This document shows positions 26,238 to 35,017 of a DNA stretch of 64,000 nucleotides, piece by piece. The notes beneath the pieces were generated by a model. It did not search any database. It was not told the DNA's origin and saw only the letters and a program-made list of their open reading frames with translations. Each line of letters opens with the position of its first letter. Within the stretch, counting starts at the first letter, position 1. The stretch is taken from the NCBI GenBank assembly GCA_009911195.1, contig QXWV01000098.1, forward strand, positions 49,490 to 113,489. The letters run 5' to 3'. This DNA is from Lachnospiraceae bacterium. GTDB lineage: Bacteria > Bacillota > Clostridia > Lachnospirales > Lachnospiraceae. A program made the position numbers and the translations under genes.

Positions 26238-26276
26238 AAAAAATAGTGTGCTGACACGTTCATATGTCAACACACT
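26238..26276 (-). terminator. Terminator of the BceRS-type genes
   Basis: AGTGTG-x-TGACA pairs with TGTCA-x-CACACT (26245-26276), and a T-run follows on the minus strand, five bases after the kinase stop codon. It separates the two-component genes from the ABC genes. Confidence 0.8.
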
Positions 26277-26280
26277 TGCA

Positions 26281-27438
26281 TTAATCTTTCTGTATTTCCT
26301 CTGTCTCCATAAACCCAAGAATCACCTTCGTCCCTTCCCCTTCCATCGATTCCACCCGTATGCTATGGGAAAGCTTATCCATAATCTGGCAGCAAAGATA
26401 AAGGCCGATTCCTGTGGACTTTTTCTCCATCCTGCCATTGTATCCGGTAAATCCCCTTTCAAAAATACGCGGCAAATCGCTTTCCCGGATACCGATTCCT
26501 GTATCTTCGATTACCACATAGCGCACTTCCCCTGTACATGATTGCCCGTTTTTATCGCTGCCATAGATACGGATTCCCCCCTCATTGGTATACTTCAATG
26601 CATTCGCCAATATCTGCTCCGCCACAAAGCCCAGCCATTTTTCATCCGTCACCGCCTTACAGGAGAATTCCTCCATGGAAAAGGAGAGCCCGCTGCCGAT
26701 AAAGAGGACTGCATACTTTTTCAATGCCCGCTTTATAATGACATCAATGTCATATTTTTTAAACAGCATATCCGATGACATGCTGTCCAATCTGGCATAA
26801 TGAAGCGCCATCTCTGCATATTGCTCTATTTTAAACAGCTCTTCCTGGGACTGCCTGGCATTTCTTTTTCTGGCCTTTTCCCACGCTTCTTCTTCTAAAC
26901 CAGCTTCTCCAACCTGATTTTCTACCCTCCCCTCTTCCTCCATCCGCTGCTGAAGTAGCTTAAGAGCTGCTATTGGTATCTTTATCTGGTGAATCCACAT
27001 CGTATAATAGTCCATCATATCTGCCCTTTTTTCATCCAGTTCGGTAATCAGTTCCCTTTTCTCCCTGCCCATCTGGCACACAATATCATAATAAAGCCCT
27101 TCTATCAGACCTTTAGGGCTCGGAAGGCAATAGTCGCTCTCTTCGTCTTTCATCAGCGCCTCCTGCAATTTCAAGCACTTCCCCCGATATCTAAGATAGT
27201 CAAAAAAGCAAATGACGCTGCCCGCAAAAAAGGAAAGGATTACCGCATAGAACATCTTTATAACACTACCATCATATCCATATAGCCCCGCTACAGCGAA
27301 AAAAATAAAGGACAAAAAAACAAAGCCCAGCAGCAGCGGATACCGGTCTTTTAAATAATTTTTCCATATACACATTTTCTTATAGTTTTTCCCATTCTCC
27401 ACAGGCTTCTTCCTCATTTCCCCCGGTTCTCCCTCCAT
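26281..27438 (-). CDS. BceS-like intramembrane-sensing histidine kinase
   Basis: 385 residues with two membrane helices at about residues 35-80 joined by a very short outer loop. There is then a linker and a phospho-acceptor region MWIHQIKIPIAALKLL (His within WIHQIK), followed by HATPase_c with LANALKYT, DTGIGI and GIGLYLCC. The short loop and IHQIK box are hallmarks of BceS/intramembrane-sensing kinases, which are activated through the transporter rather than by direct ligand binding. It starts 12 bases after the regulator with GGGGAGG upstream. Confidence 0.93.
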   Translation of the reverse strand: MEGEPGEMRKKPVENGKNYKKMCIWKNYLKDRYPLLLGFVFLSFIFFAVAGLYGYDGSVIKMFYAVILSFFAGSVICFFDYLRYRGKCLKLQEALMKDEESDYCLPSPKGLIEGLYYDIVCQMGREKRELITELDEKRADMMDYYTMWIHQIKIPIAALKLLQQRMEEEGRVENQVGEAGLEEEAWEKARKRNARQSQEELFKIEQYAEMALHYARLDSMSSDMLFKKYDIDVIIKRALKKYAVLFIGSGLSFSMEEFSCKAVTDEKWLGFVAEQILANALKYTNEGGIRIYGSDKNGQSCTGEVRYVVIEDTGIGIRESDLPRIFERGFTGYNGRMEKKSTGIGLYLCCQIMDKLSHSIRVESMEGEGTKVILGFMETEEIQKD

Positions 27439-27450
27439 ATCTTCCTCCCC

Positions 27451-28149
27451 TTACATATCATAATCATTGGAACTATTAATGCCCAAATAATAGCCCACAC
27501 CCTTTTTCGTTCCGATGAGTTCCCGGATGCCCTCATTTTCCAGCTTTTTCCTCAACCGGTTAATATTCACCGTCAATGTATTATCATCCACAAAGCACTC
27601 GTCATCCCATAATTTTTTCATGATATTTTCCCGCGACACAGGCTTCCCGGCATTTTCAAACAACGTCTGCAAAATTTTAAACTCGTTTTTGGACAACTCA
27701 ATTTTCCTCCCCTGAAAATTCAGCGACATATCCCCGATATCGAGCAAAAGGCCATGGAATTCCAGCACCGTTGTCTGTGCGGTAAAAGCATAAGCCCGGC
27801 GAAGGATAGCCTGCACTTTCGCTGCCAGCACTTCTAAATCAAAGGGCTTTGTCACAAAATCATCCCCGCCCATATTGACCGCCATTACCACATTCATATT
27901 ATCCGAGGCGGAAGATATAAAGATAATCGGCACCTGGGATACCTTGCGTATCTCCCCACACCAATAATAGCCGTTATAAAAAGGCAGCCCGATATCCATC
28001 AGCACAAGCTGAGGGGAGAATTTCCCAAAATCAGCCATCACATCGCGGAAATCCGTTACCGCCGCTACCTCATATCCCCATTTCATCAGATATCTGGCGA
28101 TTTCGCCCGATATCACGCTGTCATCTTCCACAATCAAAATCCTGTACAT
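27451..28149 (-). CDS. OmpR-family response regulator (BceR-like)
   Basis: 232 residues: receiver with EDD near residues 8-10 and Asp52 (LVLMDIGLPFYNGYYW), KPFDLEVLAAKV, and a winged-helix DNA-binding domain (LSKNEFKILQTLFENAGKPVS, VDDNTLTVNINRLRKKL). The start is ATG 28149 with AGGA seven bases upstream; the frame extends to 28173 and touches the IclR stop. It pairs with the following kinase and probably binds 26160-26175. Confidence 0.94.
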   Translation of the reverse strand: MYRILIVEDDSVISGEIARYLMKWGYEVAAVTDFRDVMADFGKFSPQLVLMDIGLPFYNGYYWCGEIRKVSQVPIIFISSASDNMNVVMAVNMGGDDFVTKPFDLEVLAAKVQAILRRAYAFTAQTTVLEFHGLLLDIGDMSLNFQGRKIELSKNEFKILQTLFENAGKPVSRENIMKKLWDDECFVDDNTLTVNINRLRKKLENEGIRELIGTKKGVGYYLGINSSNDYDM

Positions 28150-28169
28150 AGCATATCCTTCCCGGTTTT

Positions 28170-28955
28170 TCACGAAACAAGCGACCAGCCATCCGTAATG
28201 TTAAATTTCTCCAAATACTGCTGAATCTGCTCCCTCGCCTTCTGTAGCTGCTGCCTGATAATCCCGATTTTCTCATCCGTAAGCCTGTATTTGGGTACCG
28301 ATACGCTCAGGGCGGCTACTACTTCGTTTTTGTTAATAAGGGGCACTCCTACGCAATATATCTCTTCCCTTGCTTCCGCATCCTCATAAGCGAAGCCCTC
28401 CAGTTTTGCCAACTGTAACTGATTATACAACTGGTCAAAATCTGTAATCGTATTGGGCGTCTTGCTCTCCAGCCCTTCCGGATATAAATCCCTCAGCTCT
28501 TCTTTGCTTTTATTGATGAGCAACGCTTTGCCAATGCCGGAACAATAGGCCGGAAATTTGATTCCCACATATGCCCTGTATCCAACCGGGTTTGGCGACT
28601 CACATACCGCAATGTAGGTAGCTAAAGGCCCCACCAGCATTCCCAGATTGGTTGTTTCCATACACGCATCCGTAATTTCCTTCATCCTGCTGCTAATAAA
28701 GGCATAAAACGGGTTATCCCCCCGGAACATCCCCCCTACGAGGTAAGACTGATACCCTATCCTATAGCGGGAACTGGCCGCATCGCACTGCACAAACTGC
28801 CGTTCCTCCATTGTATGGATAATGGGAAATATACTGCTTTTAGGCGCATCCATCTCCTTTGCCAGTTCCGTCAATGTCAGCCCACGCTCCGAATGGGCCA
28901 GCAGCTCGAATATATCCAGCACTCTTGAGGTGGAACGATGATTTTGTTCTTTCAT
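28170..28955 (-). CDS. IclR family transcriptional regulator
   Basis: 261 residues: N-terminal winged helix (RVLDIFELLAHSERGLTLTE, KEMDAPKSSIFPIIHTMEE) and a C-terminal IclR effector domain (GIKFPAYCSGIGKALLINKS, CVGVPLINKNEVVAALSVSV). Members typically control aromatic, sugar-acid or KDG-type catabolism, in line with the upstream dehydratase/aldolase/lactonase genes. The start is ATG 28955. It is the last gene of the region 5 operon, separated from SMP-30 by a GC-rich hairpin near 28987-29018. Confidence 0.92.
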   Translation of the reverse strand: MKEQNHRSTSRVLDIFELLAHSERGLTLTELAKEMDAPKSSIFPIIHTMEERQFVQCDAASSRYRIGYQSYLVGGMFRGDNPFYAFISSRMKEITDACMETTNLGMLVGPLATYIAVCESPNPVGYRAYVGIKFPAYCSGIGKALLINKSKEELRDLYPEGLESKTPNTITDFDQLYNQLQLAKLEGFAYEDAEAREEIYCVGVPLINKNEVVAALSVSVPKYRLTDEKIGIIRQQLQKAREQIQQYLEKFNITDGWSLVS

Positions 28956-29119
28956 ATATGGGTTCTGCCTTTCTGTAATGATAGCCACGCCCCCGGCCGG
29001 AAAGCCATGCCTCCGGCCAGGCTGCAAGTGTATTTCCAATTATACCAAATTCTTCCAGACATGAAAATATATTTCCGTTTCTGTCCATGGAATTTCGTTT
29101 ACGTGCACATGGGCCGGGC

Positions 29120-30004
29120 TTACCCATAGCATACATTATCCATTCCTGACGCATCCACTTTACATGCAAACAGGCAGCCATCTTCCGCCCCGTTCATCCC
29201 TTCCCCCGAAGAAGTGATGTACAGAATATCCCTTTGGGGGCCTCCGAAACAGCAGGAAGATACCTGTGCTGCCGGAACATTCACCCGCTCCAGCAGTTTT
29301 CCGGTCTCCGGCTCATATCTCCCTACCATCCCGCCGCCCCAGACTGCAATCCAAAGCATACCCTCACTGTCTATCGTCATCCCGTCAGGCGTACCATGTT
29401 CCAAGGTCAGGACTACTCTTCCATTACTTATTTCCCCCTTTTCCTTCCGGTATTCATAAGCATAAACGCTCCGATGCCCGGAATCCACGAAATAAAATGT
29501 TTTTTCGTCTTCCGTCCATGCCATCCCGTTAGCCACTATGGTATGTGATATTTTTTTCTCACAGCCCGTATTCGGGGTAAAGCAATAAAGATTGCCGCCC
29601 CGTTCCCTGTCTTCCTGAAACAGTGGCATAGAGCCAAACCACAAACGCCCCTGCCCGTCGCATTTGGCATCGTTCGCCCTCTGGAAGTCATGAAAATAGT
29701 TTTCCAGGGAAAATACTCTGTGAATGCTTGTTTTTTCCAAACGGTACAGCCCGGTAGCCATAACCCCCATGTAAGCACTACCTTCCTTATAGGGGATGGC
29801 CGCCCCCAGATATTGCCCTGTTTGAATCCAAAACCGTTCCCCATCCGGCTCCAGGCCATGAAGCGTTCCGGTCTTTATATCCACCCAGGTCAATATTCCG
29901 CTCCTGTAGTCATAAAACGGGCCTTCCCCCAATATAAATTTTTCATCCAGTACCCGACTGGCCTGATATTCTTTTATTCCAGTATGTTTTTCGTTACCCC
30001 GCAT
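29120..30004 (-). CDS. SMP-30/gluconolactonase family protein
   Basis: About 294 residues forming a six-bladed beta-propeller of the SMP-30/LRE family: FILGEGPFYDYRSGILTWVD (metal-binding Glu), NDAKCDGQGRLWFGSM with the conserved Asn-Asp, ANGMAWTEDEKTFYFVDSG and LEHGTPDGMTIDSEGMLWIAVW with the catalytic-type Asp. These enzymes open aldono-lactones to aldonic acids. Within this operon it fits between the SDR dehydrogenase and the dehydratase. The start ATG 30004 (or GTG 30016) lies inside the end of the preceding gene, so translation is coupled. Confidence 0.9.
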   Translation of the reverse strand: MRGNEKHTGIKEYQASRVLDEKFILGEGPFYDYRSGILTWVDIKTGTLHGLEPDGERFWIQTGQYLGAAIPYKEGSAYMGVMATGLYRLEKTSIHRVFSLENYFHDFQRANDAKCDGQGRLWFGSMPLFQEDRERGGNLYCFTPNTGCEKKISHTIVANGMAWTEDEKTFYFVDSGHRSVYAYEYRKEKGEISNGRVVLTLEHGTPDGMTIDSEGMLWIAVWGGGMVGRYEPETGKLLERVNVPAAQVSSCCFGGPQRDILYITSSGEGMNGAEDGCLFACKVDASGMDNVCYG

Positions 30005-31455
30005 TCTTTCACCCACACCGTATGCGCTTCTTCGGACCAGGCGATAGTGTTTCTCCGTTCCTTCACAAATTCCCGCCCCTGGAAATATCCCCTCCAGGAG
30101 TCCTTCAGCCTCATCCGGTTTCCTTTCCTGTCATAAAAAATAAAGGTTGCCTTACACCCCAGCACAATAAATTCTTTTTCCCCTAAACGGATGGCCATTC
30201 CACGGCTCTGTCCATGAAGCGGATTGCAATAAATCACTTTTAAGAACACATCGCCGAAATCCAGCGAAACACTTTCTTCCGCTTCTTCCTGCACCCAGTA
30301 TTTCAGGCGTTCCGTTCCCATAGCCTCCGCCACGGGAATCATGGCATCCCTGATGGGCACGAAGGATTCCAACATATCATAAGCTTCCCCATTCCACCTT
30401 TCATGCACGAAATCACACAATGGCGCTTCCATAACATCGGGATACGCACAGTCAATCGCCCATGGGTCGAACCCTATCGCCCCATATTCCCCGATGCCAT
30501 AATATACATTTTTATATGCCCTGCTCCATTTCCCCAGGCCATGCTCCGCCACATACAACGGATTCCCTTCAAAAGTGTAATCGCGGCATATTCTATGGAA
30601 ATCCCTATATCCAGTAGTATAAATATCCGGGGAAACAAAGTCTATATATTTTTTCCCTGTTCTGTAAATATCAAGCACCCGGTAAACCGGCCCTCCGCAT
30701 GGATAGGTCACTCCCGGAATGGAATCCGGGGATGGGAAAGCCAGCCAACAGTTCATATAGCAGGGAATCTCATAGATTTCTTTTGCCGCCCTGGCAATCT
30801 CTTCCTGATACCGCAAAATGCTTTCCGCCGTGAACGCTTCTTCCGGATTCAAAGGATATTTTTCGTCATATCCGCCTTTCTTATATAATTCTTCACAGAC
30901 AGGGCAATGGCAGCGGTCTATATTTCCAATCAGCCCTGTTTCATTGTTCACCTGAAACAGAATCACCCTATGGGAAGAATCGTAGCCCTTTAAAAAAGCA
31001 AATACATTGCATACGGCATTTTTGTCCTTTTCCAGCAGATTCCTCCCATTGGGGCAGGCCACAAAAGGAAGTCCGCTGCCATCGGCCCTCCTGGCCCTGG
31101 CAAAACGTTCCCTATCCCGAATCACCCAATCCGGGGCATAATGCATACAACCGTTTTTATATGAGCCAAACCACACGAGTACAATCCGCAAATCCAATTC
31201 TTCCGCACTGTCAATCATGCTTCTCAGTATATCCATCCGGTATTTACCTTCTTCCGGCTCCACCAGCCTCCAGTAAAGAAGCAGCGATATCCCCGTACAT
31301 CCCATCTTTTTCGCGTTTTTCATCAATGTATGAATCGTCTTGCTGTCATAACAAGAATCGCAATCCAACTGGAAACTCAAAATTAAAAACGGCTGCCCAT
31401 CCACATACAACAATTCCCTGTTCTCTTTTTTCATCAATTCTGCCGCTTTACTCAT
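29974..31455 (-). CDS. Clan GH-A glycoside hydrolase (beta-galactosidase-like)
   Basis: 493 residues, TIM-barrel glycosidase related to GH35/GH42 beta-galactosidases. The probable acid/base is Glu172 in FQVNNETG and the probable nucleophile Glu304 in YVAEHG, both at the ends of expected strands. Other recognisable parts are LLYWRLVEPEEGKYRMD near residue 60 and VSPDIYTTGY near 275. There is a Cys cluster at 182-187 (CHCPVC). No signal peptide, so it acts in the cytoplasm. The start is ATG 31455, seven bases after GGAGG. It lies between the GH4 and SMP-30 genes; the substrate is unknown. Confidence 0.8.
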   Translation of the reverse strand: MSKAAELMKKENRELLYVDGQPFLILSFQLDCDSCYDSKTIHTLMKNAKKMGCTGISLLLYWRLVEPEEGKYRMDILRSMIDSAEELDLRIVLVWFGSYKNGCMHYAPDWVIRDRERFARARRADGSGLPFVACPNGRNLLEKDKNAVCNVFAFLKGYDSSHRVILFQVNNETGLIGNIDRCHCPVCEELYKKGGYDEKYPLNPEEAFTAESILRYQEEIARAAKEIYEIPCYMNCWLAFPSPDSIPGVTYPCGGPVYRVLDIYRTGKKYIDFVSPDIYTTGYRDFHRICRDYTFEGNPLYVAEHGLGKWSRAYKNVYYGIGEYGAIGFDPWAIDCAYPDVMEAPLCDFVHERWNGEAYDMLESFVPIRDAMIPVAEAMGTERLKYWVQEEAEESVSLDFGDVFLKVIYCNPLHGQSRGMAIRLGEKEFIVLGCKATFIFYDRKGNRMRLKDSWRGYFQGREFVKERRNTIAWSEEAHTVWVKECGVTKNILE

Positions 31456-31485
31456 CCCAATTCCTCCCAATGTTCTATCTACGTC

Positions 31486-32844
31486 TTAGGCTCTATTTTT
31501 TATCAACTTATTCACCGCTACATTTTTAGGATGGGAAAACCATTCCTCCAGCATCCTCTCTGCCTGGGCCTCGTTCTTTGTATAGTGGTCATAAAGCACC
31601 GCCAGCTTGTACGCTTCCTTTTCCCCTGAAAGCAATGCTTCGCAAACAAGCTCGCACTGGGCAAAACGGGGATTCATAGCCCCTGCCATCACTCTGGAAG
31701 GCAGCCTGCGGTTTCTTATCCCCTGTATCCCTGCCCCGGAAATCAGCGCTTCGCATTCCACCACAATATCCTCCGGAAACCCTTCCACTAGCTGCCCTTT
31801 ATTGGGGATATTGACCTGGTAAACCCTTGGAATGTTATATACCAGAGATTCGATAATCGGAACAATCTGTTCGTCCGACTGCTTTGGTTCAAACACCTCC
31901 GTCACCTTTTTTTCCGGGTTCAAGGCTGCTTCCTGTATCTTCCGCAAATTCTCGTTTAAATCTTCCAAATACTGCCCCCAGCCCTCATCGCTGTCAAAAC
32001 CCCCCTGCTGGCTGTAAAAATATTTTTTTGCATCCAGGCTCTCATTGTACATCCAGCCATACATTGTAGGGAAATCCATCATCCTGGGCGTATCCCCAAT
32101 GGGCATCAAGCCGAACATCTTATACTGATGAATGGCCGCCCTGCTCATCTGCTGGTCGGAATATTTCCTCGGCTTCTTCCAATATTCTTCCGACTCTTCC
32201 TTTATCCAACGGTCAATCAGAGGATAGGCATCCTCCCCTTTATACCGGAAATCCGTCATGAATATCCAATGGTTAAAACCACACGTTTTTGCTGTCACAT
32301 CTTTTAAATCCAGCCCCAGCACTTTAGCAATATCCCTATATCCGTAATGTCCATGGCATAAGCCTATTGTCTTTACTTTCGTACTCCTGGTAATTGCCGT
32401 ACATCCTTCAAACACCGGATTAGCGGACTGAATCAAATAAGCCTCCGGGCAAATACGTTCCACATCCTTGGCCACATCCAGCAAAAAAGCTCCATTATAT
32501 ACAAGGGAAAGCATTGCGCCATCCTGATATCCATGCCTCCTGGCCATCATCTGCATCTCCGTAGCCCAGCTATGCCCTCCGTCCTGCGCCGTATTGATTA
32601 CAAAATCTGCCCCTTGCAAAGCCTCTTCCCTGCTCAAAGTCATCTCAAAATCAATTTTTGCATCCAGTTCCCCTGCCAGTTTTTTCCCCATAGCAAAAAT
32701 AAACTGCAACCTTTTTTCATCCACATCCATCAATGCAATCTTAACTCCGTGAAGCCTGGGCGTCACACAAATATCCCTGATAATCCCCCCGGAAAACTGC
32801 GAGCTCCCTGCCCCAATAATCGCTATTTTCAACTGTTTTTCCAT
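31486..32844 (-). CDS. Glycoside hydrolase family 4 (NAD/Mn-dependent alpha-glycosidase)
   Basis: 452 residues. GH4 enzyme: Rossmann start IAIIGAGSSQFSGG (residues 7-20), NPVFEG at 142-147, the metal-binding CHG at 163-165 and GFNHW at 189-193. GH4 uses a redox-elimination mechanism through a 3-keto intermediate with NAD and Mn, acting on alpha-galactosides, alpha-glucosides, glucuronides or 6-phospho-glycosides. The start ATG 32844 has GGAG supplied by the leader element at 32851-32913; the open frame upstream is merely translation of that element. Confidence 0.92.
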   Translation of the reverse strand: MEKQLKIAIIGAGSSQFSGGIIRDICVTPRLHGVKIALMDVDEKRLQFIFAMGKKLAGELDAKIDFEMTLSREEALQGADFVINTAQDGGHSWATEMQMMARRHGYQDGAMLSLVYNGAFLLDVAKDVERICPEAYLIQSANPVFEGCTAITRSTKVKTIGLCHGHYGYRDIAKVLGLDLKDVTAKTCGFNHWIFMTDFRYKGEDAYPLIDRWIKEESEEYWKKPRKYSDQQMSRAAIHQYKMFGLMPIGDTPRMMDFPTMYGWMYNESLDAKKYFYSQQGGFDSDEGWGQYLEDLNENLRKIQEAALNPEKKVTEVFEPKQSDEQIVPIIESLVYNIPRVYQVNIPNKGQLVEGFPEDIVVECEALISGAGIQGIRNRRLPSRVMAGAMNPRFAQCELVCEALLSGEKEAYKLAVLYDHYTKNEAQAERMLEEWFSHPKNVAVNKLIKNRA

Positions 32845-32850
32845 ATTTTT

Positions 32851-32913
32851 CTCCATTTCTGCACAGCTTTTTGCGCCTGTCAAGTTTGTGGATGCTGCGC
32901 AGACACAAACTTG
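32851..32913 (-). promoter_or_regulatory. Recurrent hairpin/pseudoknot leader element before GH4
   Basis: On the minus strand: CAAGTTTGTG, loop TCTGCGCAGCATC, CACAAACTTG (10-bp perfect stem, 32881-32913). Then an A-rich linker and GCTGTGCAGAAATGGAG, whose GCTGTGCA is complementary to loop TGCGCAGC (one wobble pair) and whose GGAG is the ribosome site of the GH4 gene. Nearly identical to 33710-33772. Confidence 0.8.
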
Positions 32914-32926
32914 GTTTTCCCCTTCT

Positions 32927-33703
32927 TTACCCGATTCTTCCCACTGCCCTAAATCCTCCTGTCACATTAATATCCGTTCCCAACACCTGTTTGGATTCAT
33001 CCGATAAAAGATAGACACATGCATATGCGATGTCCTCTGCTGTCTGGAAACTGCCTGTGGGGATTTCTTTCTTGGCCTGGGCGGCAATTTCTTCCTCTGT
33101 CATTCCCAAATCCAAACATCTGGCCAGCTCCCCTTCCGACATCACCCATCCCACCGACACCCAATTGCAGCGTATTCCATAAGGGGCATAATGATGGGCA
33201 ATATGTTCGGTCAGGGTGTGCAGCCCTCCTTTCGATATGCCATAGGCGCTCAGGCCGCTGCCCCCGGTCTGCCAATGGGTGGAGCCAATATTTACGATGG
33301 AGCCAAATCCCTGTCCCTTCATATGCGATACTGCCTGTTGGGTACAGAAATAAGCGCCTTTGATATTTGTATCCATCACCCGGTCATAGATTTCTTCCGT
33401 TACATCTTCAAAGGGGATACAAGGAAAAATCCCCGCATCGTTTACTAATCCGTCAATTTTCCCGTATCTTTCCACTGTCTTGTCAATCAATGCCCGGCAG
33501 TCCTCCACCTTCTCTACATCCGTTGCAATGAAACAGCAGTCCGCCCCTTTTTTCCTCAGCTCTTCTTCCAGAGAAACGCCCTTTTCCCTGTTTCGCCCTG
33601 CAATCACCACGCTGGCCCCTTCCTTTGCCAGCATACGCGCAATCCCTTTCCCAATCCCGCTTGTTGCACCGGTTATAGCAATTACTTTTTTCTCTAACCT
33701 CAT
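32927..33703 (-). CDS. SDR family oxidoreductase (probable aldose dehydrogenase)
   Basis: 258 residues, short-chain dehydrogenase: TGATSGIG cofactor loop at 11-18, catalytic Ser141, Tyr154 and Lys158 (YGISK), and the family C-terminus LLSDESKQVLGTDINVTGGFRAVG. NAD(P) is used to oxidise a hydroxyl. With the lactonase, dehydratase and aldolase around it, a role as aldose-to-lactone dehydrogenase is the best inference. One deviation is Asn-Asp-Ala-Gly at residues 88-91 instead of the usual NNAG. The start ATG 33703 has GGGG from the leader element. Confidence 0.9.
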   Translation of the reverse strand: MRLEKKVIAITGATSGIGKGIARMLAKEGASVVIAGRNREKGVSLEEELRKKGADCCFIATDVEKVEDCRALIDKTVERYGKIDGLVNDAGIFPCIPFEDVTEEIYDRVMDTNIKGAYFCTQQAVSHMKGQGFGSIVNIGSTHWQTGGSGLSAYGISKGGLHTLTEHIAHHYAPYGIRCNWVSVGWVMSEGELARCLDLGMTEEEIAAQAKKEIPTGSFQTAEDIAYACVYLLSDESKQVLGTDINVTGGFRAVGRIG

Positions 33704-33709
33704 TTTTGA

Positions 33710-33772
33710 CCCCATTTCTGCGCAGCTTTTTGCGCATGTCAAGTTTGTGGATGCTGCGCAGACACAAACTTG
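33710..33772 (-). promoter_or_regulatory. Recurrent hairpin/pseudoknot leader element before SDR
   Basis: Same structure as at 32851-32913: stem CAAGTTTGTG/CACAAACTTG (33740-33772), loop TCTGCGCAGCATC, linker, and GCTGCGCAG followed by AAATGGGG. Tail GCTGCGCA is the exact complement of loop TGCGCAGC. The stop codon of the enolase-family gene (33739-33741) lies within the element. Confidence 0.8.
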
Positions 33773-34953
33773 GTTACCTCATTTCTGCGTTTTGCGTATC
33801 CCAGGCTTGCAGATGCATTTCCCCTCCTCTGCTCCCAGCCTTCCTCGAACATCCATAAGAAATTCTTATCCCCATAGGGGTGCTTTGCCGCTTCTTCCTC
33901 GCATAAAGTTACGCCCATGCCCGGCGAATCCGTTGGCTTTATATAGCCTTTCTCCACTTTGGGGAAACCGGAAAGCACCTGTTCTGTCCAGGATACAGAA
34001 GAATCATCAAAGCATTCCTGAATCAGAAGATTGGGCTGGGTAATTCCTACATGTACATTAGCTGCCGTACAATAAGGACTCTGGGCATTATGAGGCGCCA
34101 CATAGGCGTCGAATCCCCTGGCGATAGCAAAGCAATCCAGCAGCCCCAGGACTCCGCCTATTTCCAATATCTCCGGATTGACCAAATCCACCGCATCCAT
34201 GGAAAGCAGCCTGGCAAGCTCCCTCGGATTTCCGCTTCTTTCCCCCGCAATCACAGGCACCGGGATTCTCCTGGCCACCTCCGATATTTTTTCCAGATTA
34301 TCGGAAAGCACCGGCGTCTCAAACCAGAAAGGATGATACTCCTCTAACATTTTCCCAATCCGTATGGCCTGGGATAAGCTGAAACGGTCATGGGCTTCTA
34401 TCATCAAATCCACTTCATCCCCCACCGCTTCCCTCACCGCCTTCACGATTGCCTCCGACTTCTTTTCCTCTTCCCTGCCCATGAATTTATAGGCTTTTCC
34501 AAAAGGGTCGAATTTTAAGGCGGTATAACCTTTTTCCACCATTTCTTTTGCCTTTTGGGCAAACATCTGCGGCACTCTCGGCCCCTGATACCAGCCGTTG
34601 GCATAAACCCGTATGGATTCCCGCACTTTGCCCCCCAATAATTGATACAAAGGCTTGCCGCACAATTTCCCAACAATATCCCAACAAGCCATTTCGATTC
34701 CCGAAAGCGCATTCCCCCCTCTTGCCAGAAATAAAGTTTTCCTCGTAAACTCCAGGATACCCTGGATATCCGCCGGATTTTTGCCGATTAGCCGGCTTCG
34801 GAGTTCCTCCACCGCACTTCGGTTGGGGGCGGTCATCAGCCCCCCGGTGCACTCTCCCAGTCCCTCAATCCCCTCGTCCGTCATCACTTTTACAAAAATC
34901 CAGTTCTTCCATGGATTGCCCACCACGATTACCTTAATATCCGATATCTTCAA
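33739..34953 (-). CDS. Enolase-superfamily sugar-acid dehydratase (galactonate dehydratase-like)
   Basis: 404 residues, mandelate racemase/muconate lactonizing family. Candidate metal ligands are Glu186 (in IEAHD), Glu212 (FETPV) and Glu238 (IAGERSG). Candidate catalytic histidines are His188 and His288 (APHNAQSPYC), the arrangement of D-galactonate-type dehydratases. It would convert an aldonate to a 2-keto-3-deoxy-aldonate. It starts at TTG 34953 with GGAG six bases upstream. The last residues (KFVSAQHPQT) are translation of the leader element, so the ancestral stop was probably lost when the element arrived. A degenerate element tail overlaps the end at about 33774-33825. Confidence 0.9.
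   Translation of the reverse strand: MKISDIKVIVVGNPWKNWIFVKVMTDEGIEGLGECTGGLMTAPNRSAVEELRSRLIGKNPADIQGILEFTRKTLFLARGGNALSGIEMACWDIVGKLCGKPLYQLLGGKVRESIRVYANGWYQGPRVPQMFAQKAKEMVEKGYTALKFDPFGKAYKFMGREEEKKSEAIVKAVREAVGDEVDLMIEAHDRFSLSQAIRIGKMLEEYHPFWFETPVLSDNLEKISEVARRIPVPVIAGERSGNPRELARLLSMDAVDLVNPEILEIGGVLGLLDCFAIARGFDAYVAPHNAQSPYCTAANVHVGITQPNLLIQECFDDSSVSWTEQVLSGFPKVEKGYIKPTDSPGMGVTLCEEEAAKHPYGDKNFLWMFEEGWEQRRGNASASLGYAKRRNEVTKFVSAQHPQT
33774..33825 (-). repeat. Degenerate copy of the leader element inside the end of the dehydratase gene
   Basis: Minus-strand GCATCTGCAAGCCTGGGAT, then ACGCAAAACGCAGAAATGAGG, aligns with the 3' half of the intact element (GCATCCACAAACTTGACAT, then GCGCAAAAAGCTGCGCAGAAATGG). 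It abuts the intact copy, giving a tandem arrangement. Confidence 0.45.
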
Positions 34954-35017
34954 TGTTTTCTCCTATTCCAGTTCCGCAGACACCCTTCCAATGCCTTTTC
35001 TTTTTCCATTGGCAAAA

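Noticed and set aside
33483..33767. 94-residue minus-strand ORF overlapping the SDR gene
   Set aside because: It is the out-of-frame shadow of the SDR gene plus the leader element; no family similarity.
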